Shown here one piece after another: positions 1-9,355 of a DNA stretch of 64,000 nucleotides. Source of the stretch: an uncultured bacterium (lineage in GTDB: Bacteria; Bacteroidota; Bacteroidia; Bacteroidales; Bacteroidaceae). Both the position numbers and the translations under genes were made by a program. The stretch spans positions 22,349 through 86,348 of the forward strand of contig CAJMPR010000017.1 in assembly GCA_905215345.1 (NCBI GenBank), written 5' to 3'. The notes under the pieces are model-generated. The model ran no database searches. It was not told the DNA's origin and worked only from the letters and a program-made list of their open reading frames with translations. Positions within the stretch are counted from its first letter, which is position 1; every line of letters starts with the position of its first letter.

Positions 1-191
1 AATAATAAGGTTACAAACAAGATTACAAATACCAAGAAATTGTAACCGAACGTACCATATTCCGCAGTTCCCAAAGATAAGATGCAGACCACCAGCATAG
101 CCAGCGTCACAATCTCCACCGTGAACATAATCGGATTTTTTATCATCATCCGCGGATTTAACTTCACGAATGACTGCTTTAAGCTTTCCAT
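1..191 (-). CDS. kdpB: Potassium-transporting ATPase subunit KdpB, N-terminal part (cut by window edge)
   Basis: The first 63 residues can be read, starting MESLKQSFVKLNPRMMIKNP and running into a hydrophobic segment (VEIVTLAMLVVCILSLG), as in the N-terminus of the P-type ATPase subunit of the Kdp complex. KdpB hydrolyses ATP in the inner membrane and drives potassium uptake through KdpA. The start codon is 61 bp after the kdpA stop in the same direction, so the two genes share an operon. The phosphorylation motif and the ATP-binding domain lie outside the window. The identification rests on this N-terminus and on following kdpA. Confidence 0.9.
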   Translation of the reverse strand, partial: MESLKQSFVKLNPRMMIKNPIMFTVEIVTLAMLVVCILSLGTAEYGTFGYNFLVFVILFVTLL

Positions 192-252
192 TACTTGCTC
201 CTTTTGAAACAAAGAAGCTGTTTTTTTATCTTTCATATCTTTCTTATTCTAC

Positions 253-1956
253 TTACAGACTAAAATGTTCAGCAATCGTACTCAGTGCATGTGCCGGGAA
301 GAATGACAAAGCTGCTACTATAAAGATAACGGCAAAAGTCATTACGGCGAAAGTAAATGTATCGGTCTTCAGCGTTCCGGCACTCTCTGGAATAAACTTC
401 TTCTGGGCCAGCAGACCAGCAATAGCAACCTGCCCTATAATCGGAAGGAAACGTCCTAAAATCAAGACCCAACCACAAGAGTAGTTCCAGAAGTATGTGT
501 TATCACCCAATCCTTCAAAACCGGAACCATTGTTGGCGGCACAAGAAGTATATTCATAGAACTGTTCACTTAATCCATGAAAGCTGGGATTATTAAGCCA
601 CCCGCCTTCACTCGCTACAAACCCGGAATGATGAGCAAATAAATAGCAGGATAAAGCTGTACCGACAAGGATAATGAACGGATGGAGCAAAGCTACAATC
701 GTAGCGATTTTCATTTCGCGGGCCTCCACTTTCTTACCCAAAAATTCAGGCGTACGCCCCACCATCAAACCACTGATAAACACAGCTATGATAATAAATG
801 TATAATAGTTCATCCATCCTACACCGACTCCACCAAACCATGTATTAATCTGCATATTCAACATTTCCATCATGCCGGACAGTGGCATCGTTGAGTCGTG
901 CATACCATTAACAGAACCATTGGAAGTTACAGTGGTCGTGATGCTCCACAAAGCCGTTGCAGCAGGGCCCAGACGCACTTCCTTTCCTTCCATCGCACCA
1001 TTTTGCGCTATACCCAACTCATCAATACGGGGATTACCGTTCATTTCCTGATACACGTTGATGCCTACGCCAGTCAGATAGGCAAAGAGCATCACCCCGA
1101 ATATTGTATAAGCCAATTTACGACGATTAGCATAAAAACCAAGAGCAAACACCATAGCCATCGGAATGACAAGAATCGCCCAGTTTTCTACCATATTACT
1201 CAGATAAGTGGGATTCTCCAACGGATGTGAAGAATTGACACCGAAATAACCACCACCATTTGTGCCTAACTGCTTAATAGGTATAATAGCCGCAGCAGGG
1301 CCTTGTGAAACCATCTGTTCCTGACCTTCGAGTGTAGTTACCTGCATCTTACCGTCAAATCCCATCGGAGTACCTTGAGTAATCAAGATGAAGCCGACAA
1401 TCAAGGAAAGCGGTAACAGGACGCGTGTACAACTCAATACCAGAAAACGCCAGAAGTTACCAATGGTCTTCGTTGTCTTGACAGAAATAGATTTCATGAT
1501 ACCCGCCATAGCAGCCATACCTGTGGCAGCCGTAATAAACTGGAAAAGCATAATGACAAATAATTGAGTGAAATAAGTCAAGCCACTTTCTCCTGAATAG
1601 TGCTGCAAATTACAGTTTACCATAAAACTGATACAGGTATTAAATGCCTGATCGGGAGTTTGCGGACCATTACCATCCGGATTCAAAGGCAACCATCCTT
1701 GGCTGACTAATAAAATCATTCCCCAGAAGAACCAAAAGCAGTTCAATAGTAGAAGAGCTTTCAAGAACTGTTTCCAGTTCATCTCTTCACTGGGATTTAT
1801 GCCTGCTACCTTATATATTAACTTCTCAACCGGGGCCATGAAGTCCGACCAGGTCTTTTCTCCTTTATAAACTTTAGCTATGTATTTGCCCAGAGGGTAA
1901 GCAATTACCACCATCAGGACAATCTGCACAACTACACCTAAAATTTCTGTATTCAT
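253..1956 (-). CDS. kdpA: Potassium-transporting ATPase potassium-binding subunit KdpA
   Basis: 567 residues, the usual length for KdpA, with about ten hydrophobic segments. The protein resembles the K+ channel superfamily and holds the selectivity filter of the high-affinity Kdp pump. Family-typical stretches include GTNGGGYFGVNSSHPLENP (about residues 230-250) and a filter-like segment TSCAANNGSGFEGL near residue 475. It is followed by kdpB and preceded by kdpF and a 31-aa membrane peptide. Transcription probably starts at a sigma-54 promoter at 2263-2278 and is expected to rise under potassium limitation. No defect is seen. Confidence 0.97.
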   Translation of the reverse strand: MNTEILGVVVQIVLMVVIAYPLGKYIAKVYKGEKTWSDFMAPVEKLIYKVAGINPSEEMNWKQFLKALLLLNCFWFFWGMILLVSQGWLPLNPDGNGPQTPDQAFNTCISFMVNCNLQHYSGESGLTYFTQLFVIMLFQFITAATGMAAMAGIMKSISVKTTKTIGNFWRFLVLSCTRVLLPLSLIVGFILITQGTPMGFDGKMQVTTLEGQEQMVSQGPAAAIIPIKQLGTNGGGYFGVNSSHPLENPTYLSNMVENWAILVIPMAMVFALGFYANRRKLAYTIFGVMLFAYLTGVGINVYQEMNGNPRIDELGIAQNGAMEGKEVRLGPAATALWSITTTVTSNGSVNGMHDSTMPLSGMMEMLNMQINTWFGGVGVGWMNYYTFIIIAVFISGLMVGRTPEFLGKKVEAREMKIATIVALLHPFIILVGTALSCYLFAHHSGFVASEGGWLNNPSFHGLSEQFYEYTSCAANNGSGFEGLGDNTYFWNYSCGWVLILGRFLPIIGQVAIAGLLAQKKFIPESAGTLKTDTFTFAVMTFAVIFIVAALSFFPAHALSTIAEHFSL

Positions 1957-2024
1957 TTGTTTAATTGATATTTAATAATGAATAATAGACAGTTTTCAGT
2001 CTACCGTTATCCATTCTTCATTGA

Positions 2025-2105
2025 TTAAAACTTTTCGGGTTTGATGAGTACATACATCAAATAGCCGAAGATTGCGATTCCTAATACAAATAATGCTGTG
2101 TACAT
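2025..2105 (-). CDS. kdpF: KdpF-like small subunit (26 aa)
   Basis: A 26-residue membrane peptide, MYTALFVLGIAIFGYLMYVL followed by a short charged tail IKPEKF. Size, single transmembrane helix and place directly before kdpA match KdpF, the small stabilising subunit of the Kdp complex. The start is preceded by AAAGGAGAGAGAATT, a strong Shine-Dalgarno sequence, which is uncommon in Bacteroides. It begins 13 bp after the stop of another small membrane ORF. Confidence 0.85.
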   Translation of the reverse strand: MYTALFVLGIAIFGYLMYVLIKPEKF

Positions 2106-2118
2106 AATTCTCTCTCCT

Positions 2119-2214
2119 TTATATCTTTTCAAACCAATCCACACATTTCCAAAATAGCCAGAAAGCGAGAAAACCGCTCAAAAGACAAAAAATAAATGAA
2201 ATCGTTATTCCCAT
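2119..2214 (-). CDS. Small hydrophobic peptide at the head of the kdp operon (31 aa)
   Basis: An open frame of 31 codons from ATG at 2214, encoding MGITISFIFCLLSGFLAFWL and then FWKCVDWFEKI. It has one transmembrane helix and a short charged end. It lies between the sigma-54 promoter and kdpF, with AAGGT a few bases before the start. Its tight coupling to kdpF suggests a real gene, perhaps a second accessory peptide of the pump or of its regulation. I do not recognise a named family. The alternative is a chance frame in the leader, which its composition and spacing make less likely. Confidence 0.65.
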   Translation of the reverse strand: MGITISFIFCLLSGFLAFWLFWKCVDWFEKI

Positions 2215-2262
2215 GTTTTTACCTTGTTAAATTAATATTATAGTTTTTACCACTCTCAATAG

Positions 2263-2278
2263 AGCCAATTGCGTGCCA
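2263..2278 (-). promoter_or_regulatory. Sigma-54 (RpoN) promoter of the kdp operon
   Basis: Read on the minus strand the bases are TGGCACGCAATTGGCT. They match the -24/-12 consensus TGGCACG-N4-TTGC(A/T) at every position but one, with GG and GC correctly spaced. The site is 49 bp upstream of the first small ORF of the kdp operon and sits beside a gene for a sigma-54 activator. No alternative Bacteroides housekeeping promoter is obvious in this gap. Confidence 0.85.
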
Positions 2279-2347
2279 AGAATGTTCTAAAGAATATAAT
2301 CCTTTTATTTACAAGGGAATGAAGTATTATGGGCAGATAACAAAAAA

Positions 2348-2382
2348 GACAGACACCCTTTCAAAATGAAAAGGTGTCTGTC
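2348..2382 (-). terminator. Rho-independent terminator after the sigma-54 activator gene
   Basis: A 15-bp stem with one mismatch (outer arms GACAGACACC and GGTGTCTGTC) and a 5-nt loop. On the minus strand it is followed by TTTTTTG. It lies 33 bp after the regulator stop and isolates that gene from the kdp operon downstream. Confidence 0.85.
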
Positions 2383-2414
2383 AAAACAGGAAGAAATTAT
2401 TGGGATAAGATTCG

Positions 2415-3758
2415 CTAAATCTTATATTCCTCTATTTTGCGATACAATGTAGTCAACCCGATCTTCAATAAACGGGCAGTTTCCGTTTTATTTCCTTTAG
2501 TATATTCCAGCACACGAGCTATATGACGACGCTCCATTGCTGAAAGTTCAAAACTGTCGGGACTTGTCTCATTGGATTGTTCGTAATGGGCATTTTGAAT
2601 ATCAAGCGGGAGATCGGCAACATCTAATTGTTCACTTTCACAAACAATAAGGCTGCGTTCTATTACATTACGTAGTTCGCGAATATTTCCTTTCCAGGAT
2701 TGTTGTTCCAATGCTTCAAGGAAAGCAGGAGCTATTTCGGCTACAGACCTTGCCAATTGATTGGAGTAGTTCTTCACAAATTCCTTTGTCAACAAACGAA
2801 TGTCGCCTACGCGTTCACGCAACGGCGGAAGATGTACTTGAAATACACTAAGGCGATAAAACAAATCTTCCCGAAAACGGCCTGCAGCAATTTCTTCAGG
2901 CAGATTACGGTTAGTAGCAGCAATAATTCGCACATTGACACGAGTAGGTTTGGTATCACCTATCTTTATATATTCGCCTGTTTCGAGGATACGTAACAAT
3001 TTAGCTTGTAATTCGAACGCCATCTCACCAATCTCATCAAGGAAAATAGTTCCATTGTTAGCTTCTTCAAACAAACCTTTCTTGTCTTTCAATGCTCCGG
3101 TAAAGGAACCGGCTTTATGACCGAACATTTCACTTTCCAAGAGTTCTTTACTAAATGAGGAACAGTTGACAGCGACAAAATTCTGTTTGGCACGCTTACT
3201 ATTATAGTGGATAGCTTGGGCAAATACTTCTTTACCTGTACCAGTTTCCCCCGTCAATAATACAGGAACATCGGTACCTGATACTTTCCGGGCAAGCAAT
3301 ACTGCCTCTTTCAAGGCTTTCGACTCTCCAAGGATAGATTCAAAAGAATAGGTCTGTCCCACTTTCTTTTCCAGTTTTTCCAAGCGAACGTTCATTCGTG
3401 CTTTTTCTACAGCACGGCTGATAAGAGGAATGATTTTGTTATTATCATCTCCTTTGGTTATATAATCGAAAGCACCGTTCTTAATTGCTTGAACACCATC
3501 AGGAATATTACCATGAGCCGTCAGTAAGATAACCTCTACATTAGGTACCGCTTTTTTGATAGACAGCACAAGATCTACTCCATTCCCGTCAGGAAGAAAA
3601 ACATCACACAAAGCTACATCGGGATTCTGAAGTTCCAACTGCTTCAAGGCACTCCTGCAATCACCAGCCTGGCATACTTCATATCCTTCTAGCTCCATCA
3701 TACGCGATAAAAGAGTACGGATTTGTACTTCATCGTCAACGATCAGAATTTTACTCAT
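2415..3758 (-). CDS. Sigma-54-dependent response regulator, NtrC family (probable Kdp activator)
   Basis: 447 residues with the full NtrC layout. A receiver domain spans about 1-120, with acidic pocket VDDE at 8 and phospho-acceptor Asp52. An AAA+ domain spans about 140-370: Walker A GETGTGKE at 170-177, a GSFTGA loop at 217-222 (variant of the sigma-54-contacting GAFTGA) and Walker B TIFLDEIGE. A Fis-type helix-turn-helix (ETARLLKIGLTTLYRKIEEY) forms the end. The gene is upstream of and co-directional with kdp, separated by a terminator and a sigma-54 promoter. It therefore probably activates kdp in place of the OmpR-type KdpE known from enterobacteria. The partner kinase would be beyond the left edge. 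The role as Kdp regulator is inferred. Confidence 0.9.
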   Translation of the reverse strand: MSKILIVDDEVQIRTLLSRMMELEGYEVCQAGDCRSALKQLELQNPDVALCDVFLPDGNGVDLVLSIKKAVPNVEVILLTAHGNIPDGVQAIKNGAFDYITKGDDNNKIIPLISRAVEKARMNVRLEKLEKKVGQTYSFESILGESKALKEAVLLARKVSGTDVPVLLTGETGTGKEVFAQAIHYNSKRAKQNFVAVNCSSFSKELLESEMFGHKAGSFTGALKDKKGLFEEANNGTIFLDEIGEMAFELQAKLLRILETGEYIKIGDTKPTRVNVRIIAATNRNLPEEIAAGRFREDLFYRLSVFQVHLPPLRERVGDIRLLTKEFVKNYSNQLARSVAEIAPAFLEALEQQSWKGNIRELRNVIERSLIVCESEQLDVADLPLDIQNAHYEQSNETSPDSFELSAMERRHIARVLEYTKGNKTETARLLKIGLTTLYRKIEEYKI

Positions 3759-4044
3759 ATTTTCTTCGGATAAATTAAAAGTAATAAATGGTAAAAACAG
3801 GGGTGTGCAAATATAAGTGTTTTCCTGGAAATGAATGGCACGTCTTTTGAACTTTTATAGATGAAAGGATGGAAACTCTAAAGCTATTGAATAATAAAAA
3901 CCTATGTAAAAAGGGGTAATAAGCATATTCTTCATAAAAAGGAGTCACCCGTAATCCTTTCCACTTTGAAAAAGGGTATCCTAAAACGAAAAGGCAGGAA
4001 CCTTCAATAGACTATTGAAAATAAGAATAACTAAAAAAAACAGA

Positions 4045-5373
4045 ATGAAAGTTTGTAAATTCGGCGGTACTTCCGTCGGCACTGTAGAAAGAATGAAACA
4101 CGTGGCTGAATTAATTTCGGATGCTACTCCCAAAATTGTCGTACTGTCAGCAACAGCCGGCACTACCAACCATTTGGAAGAGATTGTAGCCAGTCTCTTT
4201 AATCGCGAAATGGAACAGGCACATGATAAAATTACCCGTCTGGAATTCCAATTCATTGATTTTACCAATGAATTATTGAAGGATAACAGTATCAAGCAAG
4301 AAGCTATTGATTATATTCTTAACCGTTTCCAGCAGATTTGGAAATTCATCAATGCCTCTTTTACTTCTGTCGAGGAAAAGGAGATACTTGCCCAAGGCGA
4401 ACTCATCAGTACCGCCTTAATGCACTTCTACCTTCGCGAACAAAAAATATCTAACGTATTGCTTTCGGCTTTTGACTTCATGCGTACTGGTTCTGAAGGG
4501 GAGCCTGATCTTACTTATATAGAAAAGAAACTCCAAGAACAACTCAACCGTTATCCAGATACTAAACTGTTCATTACTCAAGGCTATATTTGTAAGAATG
4601 CCTACAACGAAACAGATAATCTGAAACGAGGTGGCAGCGATTATACCGCTTCCGTTATCGGTACAGCTATCCATGCCGAAGAGATACAGATATGGACAGA
4701 TATTGACGGTATGCACAACAATGACCCGCGTGAAGTGGTCGGTACCCATCCAGTGAAACATCTCAGTTTTAATGAAGCAGAGCAATTAGCCTTCTATGGA
4801 GCCAAAATACTACATCCGTTCTGCATTGCCCCAGCACGACAACATAATATACCTGTCCGCTTACTTAATTCCATGGAACCGACTGCTGAAGGAACATTAA
4901 TATCCGGTCTGCAAGACGATAATATTATTAAAGCCATAGCCGCCAAAGACAATATTTTCTATGTTAAGTTTGAATCGAACCATACACTATGTCCCTATTC
5001 ATTTTTCAGCAAAATATTCAATACGTTTGCCAAATATCGTACGCCTCTTTCACTAATAGTATCATCCAATCTGGGAGTTTCTATTGCCATAGACAACTGT
5101 GAACGACTCTCCAATATTATTTCGGAATTAAGTCACTACGCCAAAGTATTGGTAAAAGACCGTATGTCCATCGTATCTGTAGTAGGAAACATGCAATGGC
5201 AATATGCCGGCTTCGAGGCGAGAATTATTGAAGCATTGAAAGATATACCTTTAAGGATGATTTCCTATGGTAGCAGTAATAATGATGTAGCATTCGTAAT
5301 TAAGACAGATGATAAAAGAAGAACATTACAGACATTGAATGATAAGTTGTTCAGTACTCAATATGCCCAATAA
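4045..5373 (+). CDS. lysC: Aspartate kinase
   Basis: A monofunctional aspartokinase of 442 residues, phosphorylating aspartate as the first step to lysine, threonine and methionine. The start at 4045 gives the conserved N-terminus MKVCKFGGTSVGTVERMKHV; an in-frame ATG at 4015 would add ten unusual basic residues. The kinase domain carries KRGGSDYTAS and WTDIDGMHNNDPR. The C-terminal 150 residues form the regulatory ACT region. No homoserine dehydrogenase domain is fused. It stands alone, convergent with the mannan locus. Confidence 0.95.
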   Translation: MKVCKFGGTSVGTVERMKHVAELISDATPKIVVLSATAGTTNHLEEIVASLFNREMEQAHDKITRLEFQFIDFTNELLKDNSIKQEAIDYILNRFQQIWKFINASFTSVEEKEILAQGELISTALMHFYLREQKISNVLLSAFDFMRTGSEGEPDLTYIEKKLQEQLNRYPDTKLFITQGYICKNAYNETDNLKRGGSDYTASVIGTAIHAEEIQIWTDIDGMHNNDPREVVGTHPVKHLSFNEAEQLAFYGAKILHPFCIAPARQHNIPVRLLNSMEPTAEGTLISGLQDDNIIKAIAAKDNIFYVKFESNHTLCPYSFFSKIFNTFAKYRTPLSLIVSSNLGVSIAIDNCERLSNIISELSHYAKVLVKDRMSIVSVVGNMQWQYAGFEARIIEALKDIPLRMISYGSSNNDVAFVIKTDDKRRTLQTLNDKLFSTQYAQ

Positions 5374-5476
5374 ATTTAGAAGAAGTAATTATTCGGGATT
5401 TATTTAGTAATATAATGTTTTATAAGGACTTGCTCGGATTACAGTTAAAAGTTCATACTACTAAAACAGGGATACT

Positions 5477-5501
5477 GGGATTGCGCTTGAGGTGCAATCC
5501 C
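5477..5501. terminator. Hairpin between convergent genes (possible bidirectional terminator)
   Basis: Arms GGGATTGC and GCAATCCC around a 9-nt loop, between the ends of lysC (+) and the epimerase gene (-). There is no strong T-run on either side, so termination is inferred from position. Confidence 0.5.
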
Positions 5502-5544
5502 AACCCAAATAACAATTCAAAAATTAATCAATTTACTCGATCAC

Positions 5545-6744
5545 TTATGAAAAACGTTCTATCAATTCCATACACATACGCCCGTTATGGTACGGGCATT
5601 TCCAGAATCCGGCTTTATCATCATCAGTATTCACCGCTCCATCAGCGCGCATGCTCCAATACCATTCGCCGTTTTTATAATCTATCAGATTCTTTTTCAC
5701 AAACTCCCAACAAAGAAAAGCTTTCCGCAAAGCAATTTCATCCTCAAAATGCTGATACAGATTGACGTGCCCTACTATGTTCTCAGCCTGTACCCACCAA
5801 TGGCGGTCGAAATCGGTTTTACCTTTATAAAGAGAAGTTTCATAAACCATACTGCCATCAGGCATCAGTCCCTCATCAGCAGCCGCTGCAATATACTCTA
5901 CCAAAGGTTCTACTTTAGCTAATAAGGTCTTATCACCTAACACAAGAGCCGCTTCATGGATCAGCCATGATGCCTCTATGTCATGTCCATAAGAAACAGT
6001 ATGGCTTTTGCTCACCCAGTCATCGTCAAAGAATAATCTCAAATGACCGGTTTCCGCATTCAATATCTTACCGGTAAAGAGTTCAATAAGGTTACGAAGC
6101 TGTTTCTCCAAATGTTCATTCTTCCATACACGGTAGAGATTCGTATAAGGCTCCAGGATATGCAAGTGAGTATTCATGGTTTTACGCTCATTCTCGTCCT
6201 TATCGCTCAACCGCATATCGGCTATTTCGCCCCACTGCCGGGTAAGGGCTTCGCAATAACCATTCTTCACGGAATCAAAACTGTGCTGCTCAATACTTTC
6301 AAAAAGACGAACAGCATATGTCAGGGCTTCTTGATCGCCGGTAGCACGGTGATATTCACTTAAACCATAGATTGCAAAACCTAAGGCATAGATTTGTTTC
6401 TTGGCATCCAATGCCCGCCCTCTATAATCGAGTGACCAATAGATTCCACCGAAATCCTCATCATAAAAAAGGTCAATAATAGTTCGCTTTGCCCGTGTCG
6501 CAGTTTCCAAATATTCAGGTTTCTTCAACAAGCGATAAGCTGACGAGAATGTCCATAAAATACGGGCATTGAGTATAGCACCTTTTTCGGCCTGAGGCTC
6601 CAATTGACTCATTCCGGTAATACGTCCATAGAAGCCACCATTAGTAGTGTCTGTCATTCTGTTTATCCAGAACGGAAGAATATTATCTTCGAGCACAGCA
6701 CGCATTTCCTGTTGCATTTGGCTTATTATATTCATACACATCAT
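5545..6744 (-). CDS. Cellobiose/mannobiose 2-epimerase (AGE family)
   Basis: 399 residues with the (alpha/alpha)6-barrel features of N-acylglucosamine/cellobiose 2-epimerases: NTHLHILEPYTNLYRVW, YGHDIEASWLIHEA and HWWVQAENIVGHVNLYQ, which carry the conserved active-site histidines and Trp pair. In Bacteroides mannan use, such enzymes convert mannobiose to mannosylglucose in the cytoplasm. It is the last gene of the long run, 4 bp after the symporter, and follows GH130, which consumes its product. This context favours cellobiose 2-epimerase over an N-acylglucosamine epimerase. No signal peptide. Confidence 0.9.
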   Translation of the reverse strand: MMCMNIISQMQQEMRAVLEDNILPFWINRMTDTTNGGFYGRITGMSQLEPQAEKGAILNARILWTFSSAYRLLKKPEYLETATRAKRTIIDLFYDEDFGGIYWSLDYRGRALDAKKQIYALGFAIYGLSEYHRATGDQEALTYAVRLFESIEQHSFDSVKNGYCEALTRQWGEIADMRLSDKDENERKTMNTHLHILEPYTNLYRVWKNEHLEKQLRNLIELFTGKILNAETGHLRLFFDDDWVSKSHTVSYGHDIEASWLIHEAALVLGDKTLLAKVEPLVEYIAAAADEGLMPDGSMVYETSLYKGKTDFDRHWWVQAENIVGHVNLYQHFEDEIALRKAFLCWEFVKKNLIDYKNGEWYWSMRADGAVNTDDDKAGFWKCPYHNGRMCMELIERFS

Positions 6745-6748
6745 CTTC

Positions 6749-8131
6749 TTATATCTGTCTTTTTTGCTCCAATTCAGTCGTTATATCTTTCATCTTCTTT
6801 TCAGTAAGCGGATACATGCTGATAAAAATAACACTAAGTACCGTACCCACCGCTGGCAAAATGCTCAAAAACATCTTGATACCGCTGATAGCTTCTTCGC
6901 TTTGCACTGTATTTGCCTGAAAGCCGAAAAAGCCAAGCAGCCAACCAGTCACCGCAGTACCGATAGCCCACCCAAATTTCTGGCTCATGGAAGAAGAAGA
7001 GAATATCAAACCGGTAGCGCGATTGCCAGTCTTCAGTTCCGAGTAGTCTGCACAATCAGCATACATAGACCAAAGTAGAGGGAAAATACTACCAGCACAA
7101 ATACTAATCAGAACTTGGAATACAAACATCCATATCAAATCATCCTTATCGAACCAATAGAAAATAATGCTAAGCACAGTAGCGATAATCATTGCCCACA
7201 TATAAGTATTTCGCTTTCCGATGCGATTACTTACAGGAGCTGCGGCTATTACACCTATTATATTGGCAGCTTGCCCCAAAGCGAGGTAAAGTCCACTCAA
7301 CACAAACGACATTCCCCAAAAAGAAACGGTTGTGTAATCTTCCTCTACAACAAAATATTTAAAGTAATAGACAGTAGCACCGTCACGAATGGAATTGAAT
7401 ACCAAAGCCGCTACACCTGCTCCCAGCAAAATCCACCAAGGTCTGTTTCTGAATAAATCCTTCAAATCTTCCCTCAACGGATTTTGTTCTTCCTTGATTG
7501 GTTTTACCCGCTCTTTGGTCCAAGCAAAGCATCCTAAAAACAAGACAATACATAATACGGCAATAATTACAACTGCCATAGTCCACCCTGTCTGCTGATC
7601 CTCCAAGTTCCTGCTATTACCACTGAAAAAGTTTACCAAGGGCATAAACAGTAATAATGCAATAAAACTGCCGATATAAGCAAATGTCATTCTATAAGTG
7701 GAAAGTCTATTCCGTTCTTTGGGGTCAGGGCTCATTACTCCCAACAAAGAGGCATAAGGCACATTGATAGCAGAATATATCATCATCATTAATGAATATG
7801 TAATATAAGCATAAATCAACTTACCAGCCGGATTCCAATCTGGAGTAACAAAAGTCAAAACACCGATTAGACCGAACGGCACAGCCATCCACAAAAGATA
7901 GGGACGGAACTTGCCCCAACGAGAATGCGTACGGTCTGCAACGACTCCCACAATCGGGTCGAAAGCAGAATCCCAGATCCTTGTAATCAGGAACATAGTT
8001 CCTACAATAGCGGCCGGCAATCCGAAGATATCAGTATAGAATATCATCAGATAAGCACCAAATAGCTTCCAGAACATAGACGAGGCCATGTCACCAAAAC
8101 CGTAGCCAATCTTCTCCTTGAGTTTTATCAT
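6749..8131 (-). CDS. GPH-family sugar:cation symporter (probable mannobiose/mannosylglucose transporter)
   Basis: 460 residues, about twelve transmembrane segments. The N-terminus KLKEKIGYGFGDMASSMFWK and the segment DPIVGVVADRTHSRWGKFRPY are typical of the glycoside-pentoside-hexuronide (MelB-like) family. It sits between GH130 and the epimerase, the order found in Bacteroides mannan-catabolism operons, so the substrate is probably a mannose-containing disaccharide crossing the inner membrane. Gaps are 27 bp upstream and 4 bp downstream. Substrate is inferred from neighbours. Confidence 0.9.
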   Translation of the reverse strand: MIKLKEKIGYGFGDMASSMFWKLFGAYLMIFYTDIFGLPAAIVGTMFLITRIWDSAFDPIVGVVADRTHSRWGKFRPYLLWMAVPFGLIGVLTFVTPDWNPAGKLIYAYITYSLMMMIYSAINVPYASLLGVMSPDPKERNRLSTYRMTFAYIGSFIALLLFMPLVNFFSGNSRNLEDQQTGWTMAVVIIAVLCIVLFLGCFAWTKERVKPIKEEQNPLREDLKDLFRNRPWWILLGAGVAALVFNSIRDGATVYYFKYFVVEEDYTTVSFWGMSFVLSGLYLALGQAANIIGVIAAAPVSNRIGKRNTYMWAMIIATVLSIIFYWFDKDDLIWMFVFQVLISICAGSIFPLLWSMYADCADYSELKTGNRATGLIFSSSSMSQKFGWAIGTAVTGWLLGFFGFQANTVQSEEAISGIKMFLSILPAVGTVLSVIFISMYPLTEKKMKDITTELEQKRQI

Positions 8132-8158
8132 ACTATATCTTTATTTAGAAACAAGTAC

Positions 8159-9331
8159 CTATTTCAACAATTCCAAATTTTTATCTATCAATCTCTTTAA
8201 AACATTTACCGAAGCAGAAGAACTCAAACCGTCTGCAGGAGTATTCATACAGTAATCCACTAAATTATCGATAGTAGAAGTTGCTACGTGCATTCGGGTA
8301 TCGGAAGAAGCATAATAGATAAATACCGTCCCGTCATCATCGGCAATCCAGCCGTTGGAAAAAAGCACATTGCTCACATCTCCAATGCACTCTTCACCGA
8401 CGGGAGCCATAAAGTAACCGCCAGGAGCAGCTATCAGCCTCGTCGGGTCATCAAGGGCAGTCATATACATATAGAGTACATAACGCAGGCCGGCAGCACA
8501 AGCACGCACTCCATGCGCCAAATGCAACCATCCTTCCGAGGTTTTAATAGGATGTGGCCCCTCACCGTTTTTCACTTCTTTAATAGTATGGTAGTACCTG
8601 CTATCGATAATCTTTTCCTCTTTAACTTCGGCATGCGTTATATCATCTACCAGCGCCCAACCAATTCCGCCACCGCTTCCGGTATCAATAAAACCGTCTT
8701 GCGGACGTGTATAGAGCGCATACCTACCATTAACAAATTCAGGGTGAAGTACTACATTACGTTGCTGGCTTTTAGTCTTCAAATCAGGCAGACGCTCCCA
8801 GTTTTTCAGGTCTTTGGTACGGGCAATGGCAGCTGTAGCTGTGGCTGAGGACAAATCACCCACAGGGGCATTATCATCGTGACGTTCAGCACAGAAGATA
8901 CCATATATCCACCCGTCTTCGTGAGCTGTGAGACGCATGTCGTAAATATTAGTTGCCGGCACAATGTCTTCGGGCATTGTTATCGGATAGTCCCAAAAAC
9001 GAAAATTATCAATGCCATTAGGACTTTCGGCTATGGCAAAGAATGATTTACGGTCGGCTCCTTCTACACGAACTACCAATAAATATTTACCGTTCCATTT
9101 CATGGCACCAGAATTCATTGCGGCATTTATCCCAATACGTTCCATCAAATAAGGATTTGTTTCTTCATTCAGATCATATCGCCAGAATACCGGTGTATGT
9201 GCCGCTGTAATAATAGGATATTTATAGCGGGTAAAGGTGCCATTTCCGTCCTCCAAAGGAACGTTCTTTCTCGTGAGCAACTCTTCATGTTTGTGAAAGA
9301 GTTTCACGACTTTCTCTTTAAACGAACTCAT
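8159..9331 (-). CDS. GH130 4-O-beta-D-mannosyl-D-glucose phosphorylase
   Basis: 390 residues, close to the B. fragilis mannosylglucose phosphorylase in length and sequence style. The general acid Asp is at position 131 in NIYDMRLTAHEDG, which agrees with the catalytic Asp131 known for that enzyme. Other GH130 marks are NSGAMKWNGKYLLVVRVEG and GEGPHPIKTSEGWLHLAHG. It phosphorolyses beta-mannosyl-glucose to mannose 1-phosphate and glucose in the cytoplasm; there is no signal peptide. The neighbouring epimerase makes its substrate. It is the first classical mannan gene after the corrinoid cassette (24 bp gap). Confidence 0.92.
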   Translation of the reverse strand: MSSFKEKVVKLFHKHEELLTRKNVPLEDGNGTFTRYKYPIITAAHTPVFWRYDLNEETNPYLMERIGINAAMNSGAMKWNGKYLLVVRVEGADRKSFFAIAESPNGIDNFRFWDYPITMPEDIVPATNIYDMRLTAHEDGWIYGIFCAERHDDNAPVGDLSSATATAAIARTKDLKNWERLPDLKTKSQQRNVVLHPEFVNGRYALYTRPQDGFIDTGSGGGIGWALVDDITHAEVKEEKIIDSRYYHTIKEVKNGEGPHPIKTSEGWLHLAHGVRACAAGLRYVLYMYMTALDDPTRLIAAPGGYFMAPVGEECIGDVSNVLFSNGWIADDDGTVFIYYASSDTRMHVATSTIDNLVDYCMNTPADGLSSSASVNVLKRLIDKNLELLK

Positions 9332-9355
9332 AATTTATCTTTTAATTTAACAAGA

